A DNA stretch of 64,000 bases from JBBIRW01 sp037441565 (GCA_037441565.1 JBBIRW010000006.1:88031-152030); one strand, 5' to 3'. Positions 42,192-52,830 are shown, counted from the first letter of the stretch. Numbers and translations: made by a program. The notes: generated from the sequence alone by a model not told the origin.

Positions 42192-42677
42192 ATGTTTAAG
42201 ATCGGTGATATAGGTGTTATTCCAATGCACGGTGTGGGGGTGCTTGAGGATATAAGGGAAGAGGAGGTATCCGGTGTCTCTTATAAATTTTACGTATTCA
42301 GGCTTTACAATGGCGGGATGACTGTAATGATACCTGTGGAAAATGCCGAGACTACAGGATTGAGGGGGGTTATCGATAAGAAGGAGATTCCAAAAATTTA
42401 TAAAATACTTCAGGAAAGGAGCCCCCATTCAAATAATAATCATACGTGGAACAAAAGATACAGGGAGTATATGGAGAAATTAAAAAGTGGTTCAATTTTT
42501 GATGTGGCAGCTGTGGTGAGGGATCTCTGTTTGTTACAGGTTGAAAAGCCTCTCTCCTTCGGAGAGAAAAAAATGCTGGAAGCAGCAAGGAACCTCCTTG
42601 TAATGGAGATCTCCATAGCAAAAAATATTAATGAAGAGATGGTCGAAAAAGAGATAATGAGGATTATAAAGCCTTAA
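42192..42677 (+). CDS. CarD/CdnL-family transcription regulator
   Basis: 161 residues. The N-terminal RNA polymerase-interacting domain (FKIGDIGVIPMHGVGVLEDI) and the C-terminal helical DNA-binding domain (NKRYREYMEKLKSG, AVVRDLCLLQ, SFGEKKMLEAARNLLVMEI) are both complete. CarD-type proteins stabilise open promoter complexes, notably at rRNA promoters. The gene precedes the PIN/TRAM-ispD group, an order seen in many bacteria. Confidence 0.92.
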   Translation: MFKIGDIGVIPMHGVGVLEDIREEEVSGVSYKFYVFRLYNGGMTVMIPVENAETTGLRGVIDKKEIPKIYKILQERSPHSNNNHTWNKRYREYMEKLKSGSIFDVAAVVRDLCLLQVEKPLSFGEKKMLEAARNLLVMEISIAKNINEEMVEKEIMRIIKP

Positions 42678-42723
42678 ATCCCCAGCATGCATGTTCCAGA
42701 AAAAGGAGGTGATAAGTAAACAG

Positions 42724-43761
42724 ATGGGTTTAAGAATAATAAAGGCCCTTTTCATACTTATAAGTTCAATAATAGGGTATTTTATCGCATATGCCATATA
42801 CGAGAGCCTGTATACCAGTTTGATAGGCTCAGCAATCGGTATCATTTTATCCTTTACAGTGATTTCCCTTGAAAGATCAATAATGAGGCTTCCTCTAAAG
42901 GTCATACTCGGTGGTTTTATCGGTCTTGTTATGGGTTTGATTGCGTCGAGATATCTTGCGGGGATTCTCCTTCTCGATATTTATAGAAATCCAACACTTG
43001 TTACCTCCCTATATCTTCTGATAAGTGTGATTGTTGGGTATCTCGGGCTTTCAATAGGGGTGAAAAAGGGAGAGGAGGTAGATTTTACAAAGATTAAATG
43101 GTTTTCTGGAAAGATTTACTCAAAGGGTGATAATGCAAAGATCCTGGATACAAGTGCAATAATAGATGGAAGGATCGCTGATATATGTGAGGTGGGTTTC
43201 ATGGAGGGCGCACTTATAATACCACAGTTTATATTAAAGGAGCTCCAGCATATAGCAGACTCCTCGGATTCTATAAAGAGGGCAAGGGGAAGAAGGGGTC
43301 TTGAGGTACTGCAGAGATTACAGAAGCTTGAGGGTGTCGAGGTGAGGATATCAGATCATGATTTCCCTAAGCATAAAGATGTGGACACAAAACTTGTTTC
43401 CCTTGCAAAGAAACTTGGCGTGAAAATAATAACTAATGATTATAATCTCAACAAGGTTGCCGAATTGCAGGGTGTTAGTGTGCTGAATATAAATCAGCTG
43501 GCCAACGCATTAAAGCCTGTCGTGCTTCCAGGAGAGGTAATGAATATAAAGGTTCTTAAAGAAGGGAAAGAGCATGGACAGGGCGTTGGATATCTTGATG
43601 ATGGCACAATGGTTGTTGTTGATAATGCAAAAAAATATATGGGGAAGAATGTTGAAGTTGCTGTTACGAGTGTATTACAGACAGCAGCTGGAAGGATGAT
43701 CTTCTGCAAGATAAAGGATGAGTTGAAAGAAGATGTTGTGGAGGAGGCAGTTGGTAACTGA
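42724..43761 (+). CDS. PIN- and TRAM-domain membrane protein (YacL-like)
   Basis: About 345 residues from the ATG at 42724. Strong AAAGGAGGTGAT lies upstream, so the earlier ATG at 42691 is less likely. Four transmembrane helices in the first 110 residues are followed by a PIN nuclease-like domain (ILDTSAIIDGRIADI, with later acidic residues in DVDTKLVSLAK and ITNDYNLNKVA) and a C-terminal TRAM domain (EHGQGVGYLDDGTMVVVD). It probably binds or cleaves RNA at the membrane. It is followed by a strong terminator. Confidence 0.9.
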   Translation: MGLRIIKALFILISSIIGYFIAYAIYESLYTSLIGSAIGIILSFTVISLERSIMRLPLKVILGGFIGLVMGLIASRYLAGILLLDIYRNPTLVTSLYLLISVIVGYLGLSIGVKKGEEVDFTKIKWFSGKIYSKGDNAKILDTSAIIDGRIADICEVGFMEGALIIPQFILKELQHIADSSDSIKRARGRRGLEVLQRLQKLEGVEVRISDHDFPKHKDVDTKLVSLAKKLGVKIITNDYNLNKVAELQGVSVLNINQLANALKPVVLPGEVMNIKVLKEGKEHGQGVGYLDDGTMVVVDNAKKYMGKNVEVAVTSVLQTAAGRMIFCKIKDELKEDVVEEAVGN

Positions 43762-43779
43762 GATTTAAGCATTGCTATT

Positions 43780-43812
43780 AACCCACGGGGATTGCCTCCC
43801 GTGGGTTTTTTG
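43780..43812 (+). terminator. intrinsic terminator after the PIN/TRAM gene
   Basis: A 10-bp perfect stem AACCCACGGG/CCCGTGGGTT with an 8-base loop is directly followed by a T run. It separates carD-PIN/TRAM from the ispD group. Confidence 0.9.
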
Positions 43813-43823
43813 ACGGTGGAGAA

Positions 43824-44528
43824 TTGTTACAGGTTTCATTGATTCTCGTTGCTGCCGGTAAAGGAAACAGAATGGGAGCAACAAAAAAGCAGTTTCTTCC
43901 TCTTGGGGAGCTTCCACTCTATATTCACTCGCTCAGGATATTCGATAGATGCGGATTAATTAACGATGGAGTTATTGTTGTTCCTGAGGAGGATAGGGAA
44001 AGGGTATCCGGAGAGATCTCGGGTCTGGATCTGAAGAAGGATTACCTGGTTGTCAGTGGAGGTATTCGAAGGCAAGATTCTGTGAGAATGGGGTTGCATG
44101 CAATTTCATCAGATATTGTTGTAATCCATGATGCAGTAAGACCCTTTGTTTTTGAAAAGATGATAGAGGATTGCGTGATGGAGGCGAAGAAGGAAGGTGC
44201 AGCAGTAGTTGCAATACCATCTGTTGATAGTCTTAAGGAGATTTCAGAGGATCTATATATCTGTGCTTCAGTACCGAGGGATAAGATATGGCATGCTCAG
44301 ACTCCCCAGGCATTCAGATATACCATGCTTAAAATGGCAATGGAATATGCGGAAAAAAATTACCTCAACTTCTCCGACGAGGCATCTCTCTTCACACATC
44401 TTGGTATAAAGGTGAAGGTTGTTCCTGGTTCTTCCTTGAATATGAAAATCACAACTGAGAGTGATTACATAATTGCAAGGGCAGTATACGGAAGCATGAT
44501 AAAAGATGAGAATTGGAATAGGGTTTGA
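43824..44528 (+). CDS. ispD: 2-C-methyl-D-erythritol 4-phosphate cytidylyltransferase
   Basis: 234 residues. It uses CTP to make CDP-methylerythritol in the non-mevalonate isoprenoid pathway. The nucleotide loop LVAAGKGNRMGATKKQFLPL, IHDAVRPFV and the late DEASLFTHLG block are intact. The start is TTG at 43824 with GTGGAG upstream. It overlaps ispF by 23 bases, the usual ispDF pairing. Confidence 0.95.
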   Translation: MLQVSLILVAAGKGNRMGATKKQFLPLGELPLYIHSLRIFDRCGLINDGVIVVPEEDRERVSGEISGLDLKKDYLVVSGGIRRQDSVRMGLHAISSDIVVIHDAVRPFVFEKMIEDCVMEAKKEGAAVVAIPSVDSLKEISEDLYICASVPRDKIWHAQTPQAFRYTMLKMAMEYAEKNYLNFSDEASLFTHLGIKVKVVPGSSLNMKITTESDYIIARAVYGSMIKDENWNRV

Positions 44529-44988
44529 TGCTCACCAGCTGGTTCCCAACAGGAAATTAATCCTTGGTGGTGTAGAGATTCCTTTTGAAAAAGGGCTTCA
44601 GGGACATTCCGATGCTGATGTGCTTGTTCATGCCATATGTGATGCACTTCTTGGTTCAATGGGAAAGACTGACATAGGGCATCATTTTCCTGATGATGAT
44701 CCATCATTTAAGGATGCCTCAAGTCTGGGTTTCCTCTTGAGAATAGGAAGGATGGTGGGGCAAGAAGGGATGGAGATTATAAACATAGATAGCACCATAG
44801 TGGCGGAGAAGCCGAAGCTAAGGGAATATATACCAAAGATGATAGAGAATCTTGCAGAGGTGCTATGTATTGATAGAAGAAGAATAAATATAAAGGCAAA
44901 GACAACAGAAGGGCTCGGATTTACGGGAAGAGGAGAGGGCATTGCAGCTTATGCTGTTGCACTTATAAGGGATAAGAAGGAAGATTGA
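44506..44988 (+). CDS. ispF: 2-C-methyl-D-erythritol 2,4-cyclodiphosphate synthase
   Basis: 160 residues. The zinc ligands are in GFDAHQL and in GHSDADVLVHA, with GHHFPDDDPSFK and the C-terminal TTEGLGFTGRGEGIAAYA as in all IspF proteins. It forms the cyclodiphosphate in isoprenoid synthesis. Its ATG lies inside the end of ispD. Confidence 0.96.
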   Translation: MRIGIGFDAHQLVPNRKLILGGVEIPFEKGLQGHSDADVLVHAICDALLGSMGKTDIGHHFPDDDPSFKDASSLGFLLRIGRMVGQEGMEIINIDSTIVAEKPKLREYIPKMIENLAEVLCIDRRRINIKAKTTEGLGFTGRGEGIAAYAVALIRDKKED

Positions 44989-44998
44989 GGAGAAAATT

Positions 44999-46495
44999 AT
45001 GGGCTTGAGGGTTTTCAATACATTGACAAAAAAGAAAGAGGAATTTGTTCCGCTCGAGAAAAATAGGGTAAGGATATATGTTTGCGGCGTTACTGTGTAT
45101 GATCTCTGCCATATAGGTCATGCAAGGTCCGCAATCGTTTTTGATGTAATATACAGGTATCTTAAATTTATTGGTTATGATGTTGTATTTGTGAAGAATT
45201 TCACTGATATTGATGACAAGATAATAAACAGGGCAAACCAGGAAGGAACAAAATGTGAAGAAATAGCTGAGAGATACATCAGGGAATATTATGAGGATAT
45301 GGATGGGCTTGGTCTCATGAGGCCCACATATGAACCAAGGGCAACCCAGTATATTCAGGAGATGATAAAGATTATAGAAAAACTTATTGAGAAGGGATTT
45401 GCCTATGTTGTTGATGGAAACGTTTATTTTCGTGTGGAGAAATTCAGTCCCTATGGAAAACTATCGGGAAAAAGACTGGATGAACTTATTGTCGGGGCAA
45501 GGGTGGAGGTAGAGGAGGGAAAGGAGAACCCCCTCGATTTTGCGCTCTGGAAGAGGAGTAAACCGGATGAACCGTGGTGGGATTCTCCATGGGGAAAGGG
45601 CAGACCTGGATGGCATATTGAATGTTCTGCAATGGGATTGACTCTTCTTGGAGAAACATTTGATATCCATGGTGGTGGAATGGACCTTATCTTTCCTCAT
45701 CATGAGAACGAGATAGCACAGTCAGAGGCAACAACAGGGAAGCACTTCGTGAGATACTGGCTTCATAACGGTTTTGTCAATATAAGAAAGGAGAAGATGT
45801 CCAAATCCCTTGGAAATATTGTAACGATAAAGGAGATCCTTTCCATCTATCATCCGGAGGTTGTTCGAAGCTTCATCCTTTCAAGTCATTACAGAAACCC
45901 CATCGATTATACTCCTGATGCAATGGAGGAGCACGCAAAGAGTCTGGAAAGATTCTATTCGACGATGAAGGTTGTAAATAGCCTGATAGAAGAGCAGCCC
46001 GAGGAAGAGCATGACAATGGTTTCACAGAGGAGGCGAGGGAAGCATCGGAAAAGCTGAGTATGCTTGTTGAAAAATTCAGGAATGCGATGGATGATGATT
46101 TCAATACAGCTCAGGCAATAGGATATATACATGATGCGGTTAGATCCCTAAATAGATGGATCAATGCATCCTCTTTCAGGTTAACAGATAAAGTACGTTC
46201 AATCCTTAAAATGGGAAAGGAGAATATAAGAAAGGTTGGAAATGTGCTCGGCATCTTCATATCTGACCCTGAAGTGTATCTTGAGGATTTGAAAAACAGG
46301 GAATTAAAAAGAAGGGGGCTCTCAAGGGAGGAGATCGAAAGATTGATAGAAGAGAGGATGAGAGCAAGGAAGGCCCGACAGTTTGATAAAGCAGACAGTA
46401 TAAGGGAAGATCTCCTTAATAAGGGGGTTATTCTGGAAGATACACCCAGGGGGACGATCTGGCGCATAAAGCTTACATCTGAGGACAAAACCTGA
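44999..46495 (+). CDS. cysS: cysteinyl-tRNA synthetase
   Basis: 498 residues. It shows VTVYDLCHIGHARS (HIGH), the Zn-site GWHIECSAM, the HGGGMDLIFPHHENE block and KMSKSLGN, all class Ia CysRS features. It charges tRNA-Cys in the cytoplasm. The ispD-ispF-cysS order is common in bacteria. It lies 10 bases after ispF. Confidence 0.97.
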   Translation: MGLRVFNTLTKKKEEFVPLEKNRVRIYVCGVTVYDLCHIGHARSAIVFDVIYRYLKFIGYDVVFVKNFTDIDDKIINRANQEGTKCEEIAERYIREYYEDMDGLGLMRPTYEPRATQYIQEMIKIIEKLIEKGFAYVVDGNVYFRVEKFSPYGKLSGKRLDELIVGARVEVEEGKENPLDFALWKRSKPDEPWWDSPWGKGRPGWHIECSAMGLTLLGETFDIHGGGMDLIFPHHENEIAQSEATTGKHFVRYWLHNGFVNIRKEKMSKSLGNIVTIKEILSIYHPEVVRSFILSSHYRNPIDYTPDAMEEHAKSLERFYSTMKVVNSLIEEQPEEEHDNGFTEEAREASEKLSMLVEKFRNAMDDDFNTAQAIGYIHDAVRSLNRWINASSFRLTDKVRSILKMGKENIRKVGNVLGIFISDPEVYLEDLKNRELKRRGLSREEIERLIEERMRARKARQFDKADSIREDLLNKGVILEDTPRGTIWRIKLTSEDKT

Positions 46496-46504
46496 TATAA
46501 ATCC

Positions 46505-48499
46505 ATGGATAGATTCAAGCTTATCAGTGATTTAAAACCAAGGGGTGATCAGCCTGAAGCAATATCACTCCTTGTGAGTGGCATCCTCGATGGTTTAAAA
46601 CATCAGGTTCTTCTTGGTGTAACAGGAAGTGGAAAGACATATACTATGGCATGTGTGATTGAGAAACTAAACAGACCGACACTTGTCATATCTCATAACA
46701 AAACGCTTGCAGCCCAGCTTTATGGTGAATTTAAGAGTTTCTTTCCTTACAATGCTGTTGAGTATTTTGTGAGTTATTATGATTACTACCAGCCAGAGGC
46801 ATATGTTCCACAAACAGATACATACATAGAAAAGGACGCTTCTATAAATGATGCAATCGACAAAATGCGCCATTCTGCAACTCGCTCTCTCCTCGAAAGA
46901 AGGGATGTTATAATTGTTGCAAGTGTTTCATGCATTTATGGGCTTGGAGAGCCCGATGTTTACTACGATATGTCAATCAAGTTAAGAGAAGGAGACAGGA
47001 TAAGCAGGGAGGAAATTCTCGAAAGACTTGTTGAGATTCAGTATGAAAGGAAGGATTATGACTTCCACAGGGGAACATTCCGCGTAAGGGGTGATGTGGT
47101 TGAGGTTTTCCCGTCGCATGAAGAAAATGCTGCATTGAGGATAGAACTTTCCGACGAAACTGTTGAAACAATATGGGAGTTTGATCCTGTAAGGGGGAAG
47201 AAAAGAGGGAGGCTAAGAAAGGTGATAATTTATCCTGCAAGCCATTATGTGACCCCGAGGAATTGGTTAAAGATTGCGATAGAAAATATTAGAAAAGAGC
47301 TTTATGAGAGGGTTCAGGAACTGAAAAGACAGAATAAAGTTCTCGAAGCAGAGCGCCTCGAGCAGAGAACCCTTTTTGATCTCGAGTTGCTTGAGGAGAT
47401 GGGTTACTGCCCTGGTATAGAGAACTACTCACGCCATCTTACAGGTAGAAGACCCGGTGAACCGCCACCAACACTTATGGATTATATCCCGAAGGATACA
47501 TTAATATTTATCGATGAAAGTCATGTTACAATACCCCAGCTCCAGGGTATGTACAGGGGCGATAGGTCCCGCAAGGAAACACTTGTTGAGTATGGATTCA
47601 GACTCCCCTCTGCCCTGGATAACAGGCCCCTTACCTTTGAGGAGTTTGAAGAGAGGGTTACACAGGTTATATATGTTTCCGCAACCCCTGGACCCTATGA
47701 GCTGGAAAAAGCAGCAGGAAGGGTTGTTGAGCAGATAATAAGACCAACAGGACTCACGGATCCCGAGATTGTTGTTAAAGAAGCAAGGAATCAGGTTGAT
47801 GATCTCCTCTCAGAGATAAGAGAGACGGTTAAAAAGAAGGAGAGGGTCCTTGTTACAACACTGACGAAGAAGATGGCAGAAGAACTCACGGAGTATTATT
47901 CTGAAATGGGGGTCCGTGTTCGCTATCTTCATTCAGACATCGATACACTCGAAAGGGTGGATATAATAAGAGATTTAAGGATGGGTAAATTTGATGTATT
48001 AATCGGGATCAATCTATTAAGAGAAGGCCTTGATATACCGGAGGTCAGCCTTGTTGCTATTCTCGATGCAGATAAGGAAGGATTCTTAAGGTCAGAAACA
48101 TCCCTGATTCAGACCTGTGGAAGGGCAGCGAGGAATATTAATGGGAAGGTAATTATGTATGCTGATTTTGTAACAAACTCGATGAAGAGGGCGATAGAGG
48201 AGATGAGGAGGAGAAGAAGGATACAGGAGGAGTATAACAGAAAACATGGTATAACACCCCAGAGCATAAAGAAGGAGATCCATGACATAATGGGATCTAT
48301 TTATGAGAGGGATTACTATACAGTTCATCTTGTTAAAGAAGAAGAGGAGAAATATATCAGGAAGGGTAAGATACCAGAGCTTATAATGAAATTGAGAAGG
48401 GAGATGCTTAAGGCTGCGAAGGAGATGGAATTTGAAAAGGCTGCCGTCCTGAGAGATAAGATAAAAAGGCTGGAAGAGTTTCATTTGAAATATGGATGA
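46505..48499 (+). CDS. uvrB: excinuclease ABC subunit B
   Basis: 664 residues. Helicase motif I is LLGVTGSGKTYTMA, the beta-hairpin starts at YYDYYQPEAYVPQTD, the DEAD-type box is FIDESH, and motif VI is QTCGRAARN. The C-terminal UVR domain (EMLKAAKEMEFEKAAVLRDKI) contacts UvrC. It handles damage verification in nucleotide excision repair. It overlaps uvrC by eight bases. Confidence 0.97.
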   Translation: MDRFKLISDLKPRGDQPEAISLLVSGILDGLKHQVLLGVTGSGKTYTMACVIEKLNRPTLVISHNKTLAAQLYGEFKSFFPYNAVEYFVSYYDYYQPEAYVPQTDTYIEKDASINDAIDKMRHSATRSLLERRDVIIVASVSCIYGLGEPDVYYDMSIKLREGDRISREEILERLVEIQYERKDYDFHRGTFRVRGDVVEVFPSHEENAALRIELSDETVETIWEFDPVRGKKRGRLRKVIIYPASHYVTPRNWLKIAIENIRKELYERVQELKRQNKVLEAERLEQRTLFDLELLEEMGYCPGIENYSRHLTGRRPGEPPPTLMDYIPKDTLIFIDESHVTIPQLQGMYRGDRSRKETLVEYGFRLPSALDNRPLTFEEFEERVTQVIYVSATPGPYELEKAAGRVVEQIIRPTGLTDPEIVVKEARNQVDDLLSEIRETVKKKERVLVTTLTKKMAEELTEYYSEMGVRVRYLHSDIDTLERVDIIRDLRMGKFDVLIGINLLREGLDIPEVSLVAILDADKEGFLRSETSLIQTCGRAARNINGKVIMYADFVTNSMKRAIEEMRRRRRIQEEYNRKHGITPQSIKKEIHDIMGSIYERDYYTVHLVKEEEEKYIRKGKIPELIMKLRREMLKAAKEMEFEKAAVLRDKIKRLEEFHLKYG

Positions 48500-50345
48500 A
48501 ACACTTACTGAAAAAATTGAAAAGCTACCAGCGCTACCTGGCGTCTATCTATTTAAAGATGCCGGAGGAAAGGTAATCTATGTGGGCAAGGCAAGGAGTA
48601 TCAGGAACAGGGTAAAATCCTATTTCCATGAGGGTTGTCCTGATTTCAGATACCATACAAGATTTCTCCGGGAGAGGATTAGTGATATAGATTATATAAT
48701 CACGAATAGTGAAAAAGAAGCAATCCTTCTGGAGAACAACCTTATAAAAAAGCACAGACCGAGATACAATGTTGTATTCAGAGATGACAAAAACTTCCTT
48801 TCTATAAAAATAGATCCCGGTGAGAAATTCCCCTATCCTGTGCTTGTAAGAAGGATAAAAGATGATGGTGCTTTATACTTCGGACCGTATTCATCTTCAC
48901 ATGCAGTGAGACAAACTCTGAGCATACTGCACAAGATCTTTCCATTGAGGAGCTGTAATAACATAAAATTCAGAAGCTATTCGGAAAGACCTTGCGTTCT
49001 CTATCAGATACGCAGATGTAGTGGTCCCTGTTGCGGTCTGATCGATGAAGAACGATACAGAGAACTACTAAATGATGCTATAAGATTTCTCAGGGGAGAG
49101 TCAAAGGAGCTTATTGATGCTATAAGAAAGAAAATGATCGAGTCAGCTGAAAAAATGGATTATGAAAGGGCAGCAATTTACAGGGATCAGATTCTTTCGC
49201 TTGAGAAAACAGTGGAGAGGCAGAGTGTTGTTTACACAAAATTAATAAACATCGATGTAATAGGTATGTCAAGGATAGATGACAGGGCAGCCATACAGGT
49301 TCTTCAGATAAGGGATGGAAAGATGGTGGGTGGGAGGCACTGGATTCTTGATATAAACAGGGAGATATTCGATGAAGAAATAGTCTCTTCATTCCTTTCG
49401 CAATACTATGCAATAGAATTCTTCATACCCGAGAGGATAATCATTCCTGTTGAAATAGGGGAGAAGGGGATAGTTGAAAACTGGCTTTCGGAAAGGAAGG
49501 GATCGGATGTAGCAATAATAAAACCGAAAAAGGGGGAGAATTTAAAGCTTTTGAGGATGGCTGAACAGAATGCGCATGTTTATCTTCATGAGAAAGAAGC
49601 AGATAACGAAAAGGCTCTTGTGGAACTATGTGGAGCAGTATCCATGAAACATATCCCCAAAAGGATAGAAGTATTCGATGTTTCTAATATACATGGAAGA
49701 TATGCAGTGGGATCCATGATCGTATATGAAAACAATTCATTTTCAAAAGGAAGTTACAGGAGATTCAGGATTAAGGCAGTCGAAGGTATCGATGATTATG
49801 CAATGCTTTATGAAATACTGAAAAGAAGATTTGAGAGGGCTAAGACCGAAGGGAATAATCCGGATCTCATCGTCATTGATGGAGGCACAGGACACCTTAA
49901 TGTTGCACTTGAGGTCCTCAGGGAGGTAGCAATAGAAAATGTTTATGTAATTGCAATAGGTAAGGGTCGGAGAACATCCAGCAGGAGAAGGGTGGAGGAT
50001 CGGGACGATGCCATCTATCTTCCGGGCAGAAAAGGCCCGCTTTTCCTTTCCCGTTCATCCCCCTGTTTACTTTTCCTGAAGAAGCTTCGAGATGAGGCAC
50101 ACCGATTTGCCATAACCTATCACAAAAAATTAAGGACAAAGTCATTTCGATCCTCAATACTCGACGATATCAGGGGATTAGGAAGCAGAAAAAAGGCATT
50201 GTTGCTCAAGCAGTTCGGAGATATAGAATCAATAGCAAAGGCGGATGAGGAGGAGATTTCAAAGATTCCCGGAATAAATAGAAAACTTGCTTCACGCATT
50301 GTTAATATACTGAGGGAGAAATACTCCACTGAACGTTCCGAATAA
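48492..50345 (+). CDS. uvrC: excinuclease ABC subunit C
   Basis: 617 residues. The N-terminal GIY-YIG nuclease begins GVYLFKDAGGKVIYVGKA. A central UVR domain (EKMDYERAAIYRDQILSL), the RNase H-like C-terminal nuclease (FDVSNIHGRYAVGSMIVYEN, VIDGGTGHLNVAL) and a final HhH pair follow. It makes both incisions in nucleotide excision repair with UvrB. The start overlaps the uvrB stop, so the pair is co-translated. Confidence 0.97.
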   Translation: MDETLTEKIEKLPALPGVYLFKDAGGKVIYVGKARSIRNRVKSYFHEGCPDFRYHTRFLRERISDIDYIITNSEKEAILLENNLIKKHRPRYNVVFRDDKNFLSIKIDPGEKFPYPVLVRRIKDDGALYFGPYSSSHAVRQTLSILHKIFPLRSCNNIKFRSYSERPCVLYQIRRCSGPCCGLIDEERYRELLNDAIRFLRGESKELIDAIRKKMIESAEKMDYERAAIYRDQILSLEKTVERQSVVYTKLINIDVIGMSRIDDRAAIQVLQIRDGKMVGGRHWILDINREIFDEEIVSSFLSQYYAIEFFIPERIIIPVEIGEKGIVENWLSERKGSDVAIIKPKKGENLKLLRMAEQNAHVYLHEKEADNEKALVELCGAVSMKHIPKRIEVFDVSNIHGRYAVGSMIVYENNSFSKGSYRRFRIKAVEGIDDYAMLYEILKRRFERAKTEGNNPDLIVIDGGTGHLNVALEVLREVAIENVYVIAIGKGRRTSSRRRVEDRDDAIYLPGRKGPLFLSRSSPCLLFLKKLRDEAHRFAITYHKKLRTKSFRSSILDDIRGLGSRKKALLLKQFGDIESIAKADEEEISKIPGINRKLASRIVNILREKYSTERSE

Positions 50346-50357
50346 CAGAGGCGGAAA

Positions 50358-52811
50358 TTGGAGAGGTCACTTTCATGGATCTATCTTTCTTACGTTTCAG
50401 GTCTTATAGCAGGATCTATTATTACATTTCCGGATTATATACTCCTTCTATCATTTCCCTTTCTTATACTTTCCGCATCCACAGTAAGATATAGACCATA
50501 TCTTTCATTGATATTTTTATGTCTTTCACTGATTCCCGCAGGAATCAGTTCAATAGGACGTGAACTTAATAAGGACCTGAATTCAAATTACATATCCTAT
50601 TATGCCGGCAGAGATAAGGAGTTGGTCGAGGGTTATGTGTTCAGAAAGCCTGAGAAATTCAGTGAGCACACTATCAGGATTTATATTAAGGCAAGGAAGC
50701 TTATAAGGGAGAATGAGATCAGATATGTAAAGGGAGGCATACTTGTATATGTAAGGGAGCTCGGTGAAGATCTTTTTCCAGGTGATATTATACTGATCAG
50801 GTGCAGGATAAAAAGGTTAGAAGACCCATACAATCCTGGTCAGTTCAATCAGAGGCTCCACTATCTGGAATCAGGTATCGTGGCGAAGGGATATATTGAT
50901 GATGGGTCTCATATTCTGAAGATAGGAAGAAAAAGGGATTTAATACCGGGGATCATAGAAACCATAAGAGAAAGACTGAGGGATCTTTACGAAAGGAGCG
51001 CAAAGGAGAAGGCCCCTATTTATAAGGCACTTATACTGGGGGAGAGGGATGAACTTGACGAGGATATAAAGGATACATTTTACTCCACAGGGACAGGCCA
51101 CATTCTTGCGATATCAGGCCTTCATATCGGAATAATCGGTTATGTAACATTTTTAATATCTTACATCCTGCTTAAACAATCTGAAAGAATTGTGCTTCTT
51201 TTTGACATCAGGAAGATAGCATCCTTTCTCTCATTACCCTTTATTCTCTTTTATGTTATTCTCTCCGGGGCTTCATACCCCTCATTGAGGGCAGGGATAA
51301 TGGCGATTTTTATACTTTTCGCATTTCTCCTGAACAGGGATTACAGGATGTACAATGCACTTGCAATGGCTGGTTTAATTATAAATCTTATTGATCCCCT
51401 TTCGATATTTTCAGCATCTTTTCAGCTCTCTTTTGTGGCTGTCCTCTCTATTTTATATTTTAAGCCCCGAATCGATGGATTGATTGATAATTACATGGAA
51501 ATAAGTGCAAATTCAATACGCTTATTGAAGATTCTGAAAGATATCATAACTTTAACAGTAGCAGCAACAGTCGGAGTAACACCGATTGTTTCATATTATT
51601 TTCATAGATTTCCTCTTTACAGTATATTCGCAAATATTGTTGCTGTTCCCTTAATGGGTTTTATAATCCTTCCATTGATATTTTTTTCATCCCTTCTTTC
51701 CTTTATGAGTGAAGGGATTTTATCACCTGTTTTCCCTATACAGAATTACCTTCTGGAAGGGGTGATAAGGTTTCTCAAAGGAGTTAGAGTTTTTCCCTAT
51801 TCCACCATCATTACTACAATACCAACTTTTTTTGAAATCATGATCTATTACTTATTTGCAATCTCCATTTTCAATATTAAATCTGGCAGAAAATACATCG
51901 TCCTGTTCAGCATTTCTGTTCTTCTCACAGGAGCCGCATTCGCATACTGGTTTATCGAAAAAAATTACAACAAAAATCTTAAAGTAACATTTTTCCATGT
52001 AGGTCACGGTGATTCTTGCTTTATTGAATTTCCTGGGGGAAAAAGGATGATGATCGATTGGGGAGGGGGAAGGGATTCAGGCAATACAGGGGAATTTATA
52101 ACGGTTCCTTTCCTCTTAAAAAATAAGATAAAGAGGATAGATTACGGGATAATTACACATCCACAGATGGATCACTGGGGAGGAATAATGGATGTAATGA
52201 AATATGTTGATATAAGAGAATTATGGATAACCCCTTCAAAGGGTGGTATCCATTATGAAAATTTCATCAGGAGAGCTGAAGAAAGGGGGATAAAGGTTAT
52301 GAGGATGAAGAGCGGTGATGTAGTTTTAATAGATAGTGTGAGGGTTGAGATATTGAATCCGCCATTGGGGGGATGTGTTTCCTATTTAAAGCATAATTAT
52401 AATTACAATAATTGCTCACTTGTTATGAGGATAACTTATGGAAAGAGATCCTTTCTTTTCACAGCCGATATAGAGAAAGATGCACAACAGAGGATCATGA
52501 AAAACTTCAGTGATTTAAAAGCTGATGTTCTGAAGGTTCCACACCACGGGTATCCATCAGGCTTCAACAGGGATTTTTTAATGAGGATACAACCTTCCGT
52601 TGCGATCATAAACAATTCCATAGAAATTATTTCAAGGTATAAAGATACACTGGAGTCTTACAAAAGTGCAGGTGCAGATCTGATTATAACCGGTAGAGAT
52701 GGAGCTGCAATTGTCTGGACAGATGGTGAATCCCTGGGATATTATACCTTCAGAAACTCGGATACAAGAATCGTTGACTTTTTAAAATTTTCTTGGGAGT
52801 ATTATAATTAA
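50358..52811 (+). CDS. comEC: ComEC/Rec2-family DNA uptake channel
   Basis: 817 residues from a TTG start with GAGGCGG upstream. Order: N-terminal helices, DUF4131-like periplasmic domain (about 60-210), the Competence membrane domain (GTGHILAISGLHIGIIGYV and many helices) and a C-terminal metallo-beta-lactamase domain (FFHVGHGDSCFIEFPGG, THPQMDHWGG). This is the full three-part architecture, so single-stranded DNA import by natural transformation is possible. No other competence genes are in the window. Confidence 0.92.
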   Translation: MERSLSWIYLSYVSGLIAGSIITFPDYILLLSFPFLILSASTVRYRPYLSLIFLCLSLIPAGISSIGRELNKDLNSNYISYYAGRDKELVEGYVFRKPEKFSEHTIRIYIKARKLIRENEIRYVKGGILVYVRELGEDLFPGDIILIRCRIKRLEDPYNPGQFNQRLHYLESGIVAKGYIDDGSHILKIGRKRDLIPGIIETIRERLRDLYERSAKEKAPIYKALILGERDELDEDIKDTFYSTGTGHILAISGLHIGIIGYVTFLISYILLKQSERIVLLFDIRKIASFLSLPFILFYVILSGASYPSLRAGIMAIFILFAFLLNRDYRMYNALAMAGLIINLIDPLSIFSASFQLSFVAVLSILYFKPRIDGLIDNYMEISANSIRLLKILKDIITLTVAATVGVTPIVSYYFHRFPLYSIFANIVAVPLMGFIILPLIFFSSLLSFMSEGILSPVFPIQNYLLEGVIRFLKGVRVFPYSTIITTIPTFFEIMIYYLFAISIFNIKSGRKYIVLFSISVLLTGAAFAYWFIEKNYNKNLKVTFFHVGHGDSCFIEFPGGKRMMIDWGGGRDSGNTGEFITVPFLLKNKIKRIDYGIITHPQMDHWGGIMDVMKYVDIRELWITPSKGGIHYENFIRRAEERGIKVMRMKSGDVVLIDSVRVEILNPPLGGCVSYLKHNYNYNNCSLVMRITYGKRSFLFTADIEKDAQQRIMKNFSDLKADVLKVPHHGYPSGFNRDFLMRIQPSVAIINNSIEIISRYKDTLESYKSAGADLIITGRDGAAIVWTDGESLGYYTFRNSDTRIVDFLKFSWEYYN

Positions 52812-52830
52812 TTTCAGGGGATAAATAGCC